Assembly (NCBI GenBank): GCA_910577255.1
Contig: CAJTMH010000001.1
Span: 124,001-188,000 of the forward strand
Origin: an uncultured Duncaniella sp.
GTDB taxonomy: Bacteria > Bacteroidota > Bacteroidia > Bacteroidales > Muribaculaceae
Reading direction: 5' to 3'
DNA: 64,000 bases
The notes under the pieces were generated by a model. That model saw nothing but the letters and a program-made list of their open reading frames with translations. It was not told the origin of the DNA and searched no databases. The number at the start of each line of letters is the position of its first letter. Within the stretch, counting starts at the first letter, position 1. A program made the translations under genes and the position numbers. Shown here piece by piece: positions 58,480-64,000 of this stretch.

Positions 58480-59769
58480 TTACTGACCCTCTATTTTCAA
58501 GTCGGCCATGAGGAAGTTGCTACCTGCTATCAGTATCATGTCATTGTCAGGATGCGCAACAGAGCTGGCTTCTGCGAGGGCAGCATTGACATCATCAATC
58601 ACCTTCCCCTGTAGGCCTGCCTTTGCGGCCTTAGCTGCAAGTTCCTCAGCTTTAAGGCCTCGTGCCACTGATGGTGAGCTGAAATATAGCTGTAAAGGAG
58701 TTTTGATTGATGAGATAAGGTGTAGGATTGTTGAGATATCTTTATCGTTAACGAAACCTGTTATCAGGTGGACTGCTCCGGTTGAAAAATCATCAAGCTG
58801 CTTTACTATATACTCCCAGCCCCCACAGTTGTGTCCGGTGTCACAGATGGTGAGAGGTGCGGATGCTATTTTCATCCAGCGTCCCTGCAGGTGAGTGTCG
58901 CTGATGACGTTGGCAAAACCCTCTCTTACGGCACTGTCTGAGATGTTTAGTCCGAGTTTTCTGAGTTCGGTAACAGCGGCTATTACGGTAGCTGTATTGT
59001 TTATCTGATAGTCACCGGCGAGTTCGCCATATATTTCTCCGAATGGCGTGTCGGGATAGAGGATGCCATTTCCTGAATGCTTCCCTTCCACCGGGGCAGC
59101 ATAGGTTATAGATGCCATTGATTCAGCGGCCTTTTTGTCAAACACAGGTGCTGTCTCTGGATGGAGCTCTCCAATCACTACCGGTGTGCCATCCTTGATT
59201 ATTCCGGCTTTCTCTGCAGCGATCTGCGGCAGAGTGTCGCCAAGCAATGCGGTGTGATCAAGTGATATGTTAGTGATGATGCTGAGTATGGGGGAGATGA
59301 TGTTGGTGCTGTCTAGTCTCCCTCCAAGTCCTGTCTCGATAATAGCGACATCAACTTTCGAATTGGCGAAATATTCAAAAGCCATGGTTGATGTGAGTTC
59401 GAAAAATGAGGGAGTGAGTTGATGGGTAGTATTGATTTTTTTCCATCTCTCGACGAAATCCACCACTGCCTCTGTGCTGATTTTATGGCCGTTGACACGA
59501 ATGCGCTCTCGGAAGTCGAATATATGAGGCGACGTGTAGAGTCCGGTCCTGTAACCGCTCCTCTGGAGTATGGCAGCGAGGGTATGTGCTGTCGATCCCT
59601 TGCCGTTGGTCCCTGCAATGTGGATAGTAGGGTAGCGGTGGTGTGGATTACCGAATATGTCATCAAGAGCCATCGATGTGGCGAGTCCGGGCTTGTAGGC
59701 GCCCGCTCCGATGTTGTGAAACACCGGCAGGGAGTTATATAGAAACTCTATGGCTTCGTTATAGGTCAT
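58480..59769 (-). CDS. folC: bifunctional folylpolyglutamate synthase/dihydrofolate synthase
   Basis: 429 residues from ATG 59769 (an upstream ATG at 59799 is less likely because it overlaps the chromate-transporter gene). P-loop IHIAGTNGKGSTAHTLAAIL, DFRERIRVNGHKIS, and the catalytic IETGLGGRLDSTNII and KAGIIKDGTPVVIGE blocks are all present. It adds glutamates to folates and makes dihydrofolate. The preceding chrA genes are only 7 bp upstream, so the three are one operon. Confidence 0.94.
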   Translation of the reverse strand: MTYNEAIEFLYNSLPVFHNIGAGAYKPGLATSMALDDIFGNPHHRYPTIHIAGTNGKGSTAHTLAAILQRSGYRTGLYTSPHIFDFRERIRVNGHKISTEAVVDFVERWKKINTTHQLTPSFFELTSTMAFEYFANSKVDVAIIETGLGGRLDSTNIISPILSIITNISLDHTALLGDTLPQIAAEKAGIIKDGTPVVIGELHPETAPVFDKKAAESMASITYAAPVEGKHSGNGILYPDTPFGEIYGELAGDYQINNTATVIAAVTELRKLGLNISDSAVREGFANVISDTHLQGRWMKIASAPLTICDTGHNCGGWEYIVKQLDDFSTGAVHLITGFVNDKDISTILHLISSIKTPLQLYFSSPSVARGLKAEELAAKAAKAGLQGKVIDDVNAALAEASSVAHPDNDMILIAGSNFLMADLKIEGQ

Positions 59770-59776
59770 TTCATTA

Positions 59777-60346
59777 TCAGTATATGAGCCATCCGGCAAA
59801 TCCGGCTATACATATTATAAGTATGGGGTGCCATTTCAATTTATAGACCATCACAAATGCTGCCACGCAGAGGGCGATGCTCCACAACACCTGGTAATTG
59901 GTCTCGCCGAAATTAGCCGAATTCATCAGGAGCAACGCAGCTGAGGCGATAAGGCCCACCACCACCGGACGCAATCCGGCGAAAATGCCCTTTACCACCA
60001 CGCTGTCTTTGTGGCGGCGTATCAGATGGCTTGTGTAAGCAACGAGCACAAATGACGGTAGCACGACTACAAGAGTGCAGAGGAGCGAACCGAGTATACC
60101 GAACAACGGAGAGGAAAATGCCGCGGAGTATTCACCTGGTGCCACATATCCTATATAGGTGGCTGAGTTGATACCGATAGGTCCGGGTGTCATCTGTGAG
60201 ATGGCCACTATGTCAGTGAACATCTGTTCGGAAATCCATCCGGGTCCCACGATTTCACGCTCTATCAGAGCCAACATGGCGTAGCCGCCACCGAATCCGA
60301 AGAGTCCGATCTTGAGATAAGCCCATATAAGTCGCAGATATATCAT
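59777..60346 (-). CDS. chromate transporter, half-size (second CHR domain protein)
   Basis: 189 residues, five or six hydrophobic helices with the CHR signature FGFGGGYAMLALIEREIVGP and AISQMTPGPIGINSATYIGY. Short-chain CHR proteins work as pairs of half-size proteins with opposite topology. Overlaps the partner gene by 4 bp (ATGA). The family exports chromate, but a physiological anion substrate is possible. Confidence 0.9.
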   Translation of the reverse strand: MIYLRLIWAYLKIGLFGFGGGYAMLALIEREIVGPGWISEQMFTDIVAISQMTPGPIGINSATYIGYVAPGEYSAAFSSPLFGILGSLLCTLVVVLPSFVLVAYTSHLIRRHKDSVVVKGIFAGLRPVVVGLIASAALLLMNSANFGETNYQVLWSIALCVAAFVMVYKLKWHPILIICIAGFAGWLIY

Positions 60347-60945
60347 AGCTTTTCATCCTCCTTTCGTATCTCTTTCTCTACCTGTGTTAGTTCCTTGTAG
60401 TGGCGTGAATACCACAGCCACCCGAAAAATCCACCAAGCACTATATAGAGGATAGGGTTTGACACTACAGGCAGCTTCGACCATATAAGCAGGCCTACTG
60501 CCACCGGAATAGCAGCGGTCTTCCATCCTATTTTGGCTGCTTTGGCCGAGGAGATCACCGGGGCGATTATCAGTGCCACTACTGCCGGACGTATCCCCAT
60601 GAAGATGCTCGAAAGGGTAGGGTTGCTCTTGATGAGGTCGGGGGTCAGGAAGATGGCTATGGCAAGAATTATCAGAAACGACGGTAATATAGTGCCTATT
60701 GAGGCCGCCACTGAGCCTTTCATGCCCCGGAGCTTATCGCCGACTGCCACTGAAATATTTACCGCGAGAATGCCCGGAAGTGACTGCGCCACAGCCAGAA
60801 GATCGAGAAATTCCTCGCGCTCAATCCATTTATGCTTGTCTACAATCTCTTTTTCGATAATCGATATCATGGCCCATCCTCCTCCGAAGGTAAAGGCCCC
60901 GATTTTGAAGAATGTGACAAAAAGCTGTATGAAGATATTATTCAT
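60343..60945 (-). CDS. chromate transporter, half-size (first CHR domain protein)
   Basis: 200 residues from ATG 60945. Signature FKIGAFTFGGGWAMISIIEKE and LAVAQSLPGILAVNISVAVG mirror the partner's. The start follows a -7 box at 60973-60980; the longer frame to 60975 would begin inside that box. It would pair with the downstream half-size protein to form one inner-membrane transporter. First gene of the chrA-chrA-folC operon. Confidence 0.9.
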   Translation of the reverse strand: MNNIFIQLFVTFFKIGAFTFGGGWAMISIIEKEIVDKHKWIEREEFLDLLAVAQSLPGILAVNISVAVGDKLRGMKGSVAASIGTILPSFLIILAIAIFLTPDLIKSNPTLSSIFMGIRPAVVALIIAPVISSAKAAKIGWKTAAIPVAVGLLIWSKLPVVSNPILYIVLGGFFGWLWYSRHYKELTQVEKEIRKEDEKL

Positions 60946-60972
60946 CGGGAGGTGTGTTGCTTTTTCCGGCTG

Positions 60973-60980
60973 CAAAATTA
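60973..60980 (-). promoter_or_regulatory. -7 box of the chromate-transporter/folC operon
   Basis: Minus-strand TAATTTTG, start near 60966, leader about 21 nt to ATG 60945. Confidence 0.6.
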
Positions 60981-61106
60981 CAAAAAACTGCGCAAAATAA
61001 TGTATATCACAACTTTTTTACGGTTATGTTGTTCTAAAATTAGAGATTATAAAAACACAAAACGAAAAACATACAGATTAAAGATTCAATAGTTACAAAC
61101 CCCTTT

Positions 61107-61165
61107 TGTCCGGGTGGAGGCTTCGCCAAGGCCGGGGCAAATATTAAAAACACTTACTCAGGAGG
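61107..61165 (+). promoter_or_regulatory. leader hairpin and strong Shine-Dalgarno of frc
   Basis: TTTGTCCGG (61107-61115) can pair with CCGGGGCAAA (61133-61142) with a small bulge, enclosing GGAGGCTTCGCC. Downstream, AGGAGG at 61160-61165, 12 nt before ATG 61178, is a perfect anti-16S match, unusual in Bacteroidetes where Shine-Dalgarno sites are generally weak or absent. The hairpin may modulate frc translation or be a processing site. Confidence 0.45.
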
Positions 61166-61177
61166 TAAGAAATAATT

Positions 61178-62488
61178 ATGAATACAGCTCCTCTTCAAGG
61201 TATTAAAGTCATTGACTTTACAGAAGTTCAGTCGGGTCCCTCATGTACCCAGATGCTTGCGTGGCTCGGTGCCGATGTTATTAAAATCGAACGTCCGGGC
61301 GTAGGCGATGCCACACGTAAGGAACTTCAGTTCAATCCGAATCTCCCAAGCTATTATTTCCTTCAGCTCAACTCTGACAAGAAGTCTCTCACGCTTGACG
61401 CTAAAACACCTGACGGCAAGGCCATCCTTACAAAACTTATCCAGGAGGCCGATATGTTTATCGAAAACCTTCACCCGGGTGCTATGGATAAGCTCGGTTT
61501 CAGCTGGGACGTAGTCCACAAGCTCAATCCTAAATGTATCTACGGTACTATCAAGGGCTTCCCTGTATCGTCAAAATATAAGGATCTGAAAGCTTACGAG
61601 CCTATCGCTCAGGTTACAGCAGCTGCTGCATCAACCACAGGCTGGTATGACGGTGATTACAACATCCCTACCCAGAGTGGTGCGGCCCTTGGTGACTCGA
61701 ACACCGGTATGCACCTTCTTATCGGTCTTCTCGCGGCTCTTCAGCAGCGTAACCGCACAGGAGAGGGCAGCTTCGTCTATCAGTCAATGCACAACGCATG
61801 TCTTAACCTCTGTCGTATCAAGACACGTGACCAGTTGACACTTGAAAAAATCGGTTATCTTACCCAGTTCCCGCAGTATCCTAACGGTAAGTTCGGCGAC
61901 TGTGTGCCTCGTAGCGGTAATATCGAAGGCGGCGGTGTGCTCGGTTGGACTTATAAGTGTAAACCTGCCGGTGATATGGACTCTGCAGTCGATGCCAACA
62001 ACTATGTCTACATTATCCTCCAGCGTGGCGAGAAGGAATTCAAGCTTGCCTGCCAAGGTTTCGGATTCGAGGATTGGCTTACCAATCCTGACTTTGCCAC
62101 TGCTGACGCACGTGACAAGCACAAGGATGAAATCTATCAGCGCATAGGCGCATGGACAGCCGATAAGACAAAATTCGAAGTAACTGAAATCCTGAGTAAG
62201 TATGGTGTGCCTGTCGGCCCTGTCCTCTCTACCAAGGAGATTATGTCCGATGAGTCACTCTATGACGGCAATACCCTCGTCAAGATTAACCAGGGTGGTG
62301 AAATCGGTGAATTCGTAACCGTAGGATGTCCGTTCACTATCAGCAATTACCAGCCTACCTATGGTCCTTGTCCTTCACTCGGCGGTAATACCGACGAAGT
62401 CCTCAAGGGGCTCGGATATACTGACGCTGAAATCGAATCATTCGCCAAGAACGGCACAACCGCACCTCTCGCCGACGGCAAGATGTAA
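61178..62488 (+). CDS. frc: formyl-CoA:oxalate CoA-transferase
   Basis: 436 residues, class III CoA-transferase. ALGDSNTGMHLLIGLLAALQ has the catalytic Asp that forms the aspartyl-CoA anhydride; QRNRTGEGSFVYQSMHNACL, LQGIKVIDFTEVQSGPSCTQ at the start and VTVGCPFTISNYQPTYGPCP match formyl-CoA transferase closely. It swaps CoA from formyl-CoA to oxalate, giving oxalyl-CoA for the next enzyme and releasing formate. Encoded upstream of oxc (152-bp gap) in the same direction, together the core oxalate-degradation pathway. Cytosolic dimer. Confidence 0.95.
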   Translation: MNTAPLQGIKVIDFTEVQSGPSCTQMLAWLGADVIKIERPGVGDATRKELQFNPNLPSYYFLQLNSDKKSLTLDAKTPDGKAILTKLIQEADMFIENLHPGAMDKLGFSWDVVHKLNPKCIYGTIKGFPVSSKYKDLKAYEPIAQVTAAAASTTGWYDGDYNIPTQSGAALGDSNTGMHLLIGLLAALQQRNRTGEGSFVYQSMHNACLNLCRIKTRDQLTLEKIGYLTQFPQYPNGKFGDCVPRSGNIEGGGVLGWTYKCKPAGDMDSAVDANNYVYIILQRGEKEFKLACQGFGFEDWLTNPDFATADARDKHKDEIYQRIGAWTADKTKFEVTEILSKYGVPVGPVLSTKEIMSDESLYDGNTLVKINQGGEIGEFVTVGCPFTISNYQPTYGPCPSLGGNTDEVLKGLGYTDAEIESFAKNGTTAPLADGKM

Positions 62489-62545
62489 CGGTCGGAACGT
62501 AATCACACGTATTCACTATCAACATTAGTCGATAAAAACATAGCA

Positions 62546-62601
62546 GAGGGGACAATCAGAAATTGTCTTGTCAAGCAAGCCAAATAGCTGGTTGTCCCCT
62601 C
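62546..62601 (+). promoter_or_regulatory. alternative hairpins between frc and oxc (attenuator-like)
   Basis: GAGGGGACAA (62546-62555) pairs with TTGTCCCCTC (62592-62601), followed by TTATTATTTC, a terminator-like stem with a 36-nt loop. Inside, GACAAT (62551-62556) can pair with ATTGTC (62562-62567). The two stems share bases and exclude each other, so the region could switch between continuing into oxc and stopping. No known riboswitch recognised. Confidence 0.45.
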
Positions 62602-62640
62602 TTATTATTTCCTAAATCTCTCACAATTCAATCTACTAAT

Positions 62641-64000
62641 ATGGCTACAACAACCACTCCCGCTCCCCAGAGCAATGCCCCTCACTTTCCCGAACAGGTG
62701 ACAGGTATGTATATTCTGGCCAGAGCGTTGAAAAATATTGGCATCCAGAATGTCTACGGTCTGGTGGGTATCCCTATCACCGAGGCCGGTTATCTCATAC
62801 AGGGTCAGGGTATACGTTTTGTCGGATTCCGTCATGAACAGCAGGCAGGCATGGCAGCAGCCACCGAAGGTTATCTCACCAAGAAGCCCGGTGTGCTCAT
62901 GACCGTGTCATCGCTCGGATTTATGAACGGCCTGACCGCCACTGCAAATGCCACTGTCAACTGCTATCCTATGATTCAGATTTCAGGTGCCAGCGATCCG
63001 ACGATGGTCGACATGAATATGGGCACCTATGAGCAGCTTGACCAGTTCAACACCGCCAAGCCTCTTGTAAAGGCAGCATTCCGTTGCAGCAAAGCGGAGG
63101 ATATTCCTTCGGCTGTTGCACGTGCTTACCGTGCGGCCGTCAGCGGTCGTCCCGGCGGTGTGTATATCGACATGACCACTCCGGCTCTCGGTCAGGTGAT
63201 GAACCGCGAGGATGCCGAGAAGCTCTTCTATGAACCTGTCGACCTGTATTCACCTGTTATTCCTAATTCTCAGTCAGTTGACCGTGCTGTAGAGATTCTT
63301 ACATCGGCCAAGCGTCCGGCCATCCTTCTCGGTAAGGGTGCGGCTTACGCGCAGGTCGATGACAAGATCAAGCAGCTCGTCGAGAAATACAATATCCCTT
63401 ATCTCCCGATGTCCATGGCCAAGGGTCTTATGCCCGACGACGGCCCTCTGAGTGCATTGTCATGCCGCTCGACCATCATGGAAAAATCAGATGTTGTGAT
63501 GGTCATCGGAGCACGTCTCAACTGGATGCTTTCATTCGGCCGTGGTAAATGGAACCCCGATATGAAATTCATACAGCTTGATGTGGATCCGGAGGAGATG
63601 GATGTGAATGTACCTATCGCCGCACCTGTGGTTGGCGACATGGGGCTTGCCCTTGATGCAATCCTCGCCAAACTCGACGGTGCAAAGATGAGTGCCGATC
63701 CGACATGGGTTCCTGCACTCCAAGCCGAGTCAAAGGAGAAGAACGCCAAGTTCGCGGCCCGAATCGATGCCGCCAAGACGGCAATGCCTATGACCCACTG
63801 GGCTGCGTTGAGTGCTGTGAAGCCTATCATTGAAGCTAATCCCGATGTTATCCTTGTGAACGAGGGTGCCAACACGCTCGACGATACTCGTGATGCTGTC
63901 AATATGTCGCTTCCTCGTCATCGTGTGGACTGTGCCACTTGGGCCATCATGGGTATGGGCATGGGTTCGATGATCGGTGCCGCTGTCGCCACCGGAAAGT
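62641..64000 (+). CDS. oxc: oxalyl-CoA decarboxylase, 3' end cut by window
   Basis: 453 complete codons are visible with no stop, of an expected 560-570. It is a ThDP-dependent enzyme of the pyruvate-oxidase/acetolactate-synthase superfamily: VGFRHEQQAGMAAATEGYLT contains the Glu that activates the cofactor, ATANATVNCYPMIQISGASD and YEQLDQFNTAKP match OxC, and VIGARLNWMLSFGRGKWNPD lies in the nucleotide-binding middle domain. It decarboxylates oxalyl-CoA to formyl-CoA, which Frc recycles. The thiamine pyrophosphate-binding GDG domain lies beyond the window, as may an oxalate:formate antiporter. Confidence 0.96.
   Translation, partial: MATTTTPAPQSNAPHFPEQVTGMYILARALKNIGIQNVYGLVGIPITEAGYLIQGQGIRFVGFRHEQQAGMAAATEGYLTKKPGVLMTVSSLGFMNGLTATANATVNCYPMIQISGASDPTMVDMNMGTYEQLDQFNTAKPLVKAAFRCSKAEDIPSAVARAYRAAVSGRPGGVYIDMTTPALGQVMNREDAEKLFYEPVDLYSPVIPNSQSVDRAVEILTSAKRPAILLGKGAAYAQVDDKIKQLVEKYNIPYLPMSMAKGLMPDDGPLSALSCRSTIMEKSDVVMVIGARLNWMLSFGRGKWNPDMKFIQLDVDPEEMDVNVPIAAPVVGDMGLALDAILAKLDGAKMSADPTWVPALQAESKEKNAKFAARIDAAKTAMPMTHWAALSAVKPIIEANPDVILVNEGANTLDDTRDAVNMSLPRHRVDCATWAIMGMGMGSMIGAAVATGK

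Noticed and set aside
1..64000. CRISPR arrays, insertion sequences or prophage
   Set aside because: No regular repeat-spacer pattern, transposase or phage structural gene was seen on either strand.

Overview
The window looks like a chromosomal segment from a gut Bacteroidales bacterium, most likely of the Muribaculaceae or a close relative; the exact taxon is inferred. The signs are many copies of the Bacteroidetes -7 promoter element TAnnTTTG at gene starts, families largely confined to the phylum (fimbrillin-like and DUF5119 lipoproteins, GLPGLI proteins, the type IX secretion protein PorQ, plug-type outer-membrane barrels, TPR-plus-LuxR membrane regulators), a pyrophosphate-dependent phosphofructokinase and a B12-dependent ribonucleotide reductase. 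I see no insertion sequence, prophage, CRISPR array or rRNA. Two tRNA genes are present: Ser(TGA) and Glu(CTC).

Layout. 1-8 kb: the end of an MFS transporter, a tripartite efflux operon (TolC-like, HlyD/EmrA-like, EmrB-like) and, divergent from it, a MarR-GNAT fusion regulator with a palindromic operator; then a cupin, a Crp-type regulator and an SMR exporter. 8-12 kb: rubredoxin, a NimA-like flavoprotein, tandem GLPGLI proteins and a small operon of membrane protein, ECF sigma factor and ferredoxin. 12-15.3 kb: a GadC-like antiporter downstream of a phosphatidylserine-decarboxylase-like pyruvoyl enzyme. 15.3-24.4 kb: a surface locus with two paralogous outer-membrane barrels (one split by a single in-frame stop), a fimbrillin-like lipoprotein, a DUF5119 lipoprotein and a membrane-anchored TPR/LuxR regulator. 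24.5-29.5 kb: small metabolic genes, a secreted TIM-barrel hydrolase-like protein, an AraC regulator and a probable 316-nt structured RNA.

29.7-44.5 kb is mostly housekeeping: a CNNM/CBS protein, nitroreductase, class II ribonucleotide reductase, nitrilase, acyltransferase, threonine synthase, and a porQ-cmk-ispH-exonuclease-lipoprotein operon. 44.9-60 kb holds dnaA, holA, a Fur-family regulator, purA, a DUF1015 gene, an NlpC/P60 hydrolase, PPi-phosphofructokinase, rsfS-ftsH, folC and a split chromate transporter. The window ends in an oxalate-degradation module: formyl-CoA transferase (frc) followed by oxalyl-CoA decarboxylase (oxc, cut by the window edge), with structured leaders before both genes.

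Functional links: the efflux operon and its divergent MarR-GNAT gene form a likely drug-responsive unit; the decarboxylase and antiporter suggest proton-consuming amino-acid decarboxylation; frc and oxc convert oxalate to formate and CO2. The best candidates for undescribed biology are the structured RNA at 28.5 kb, the pyruvoyl decarboxylase/antiporter pair, the surface locus with its tethered regulator, the small transcription unit at 15.6 kb and the alternative hairpins between frc and oxc. Promoter and terminator calls are pattern matches by eye.
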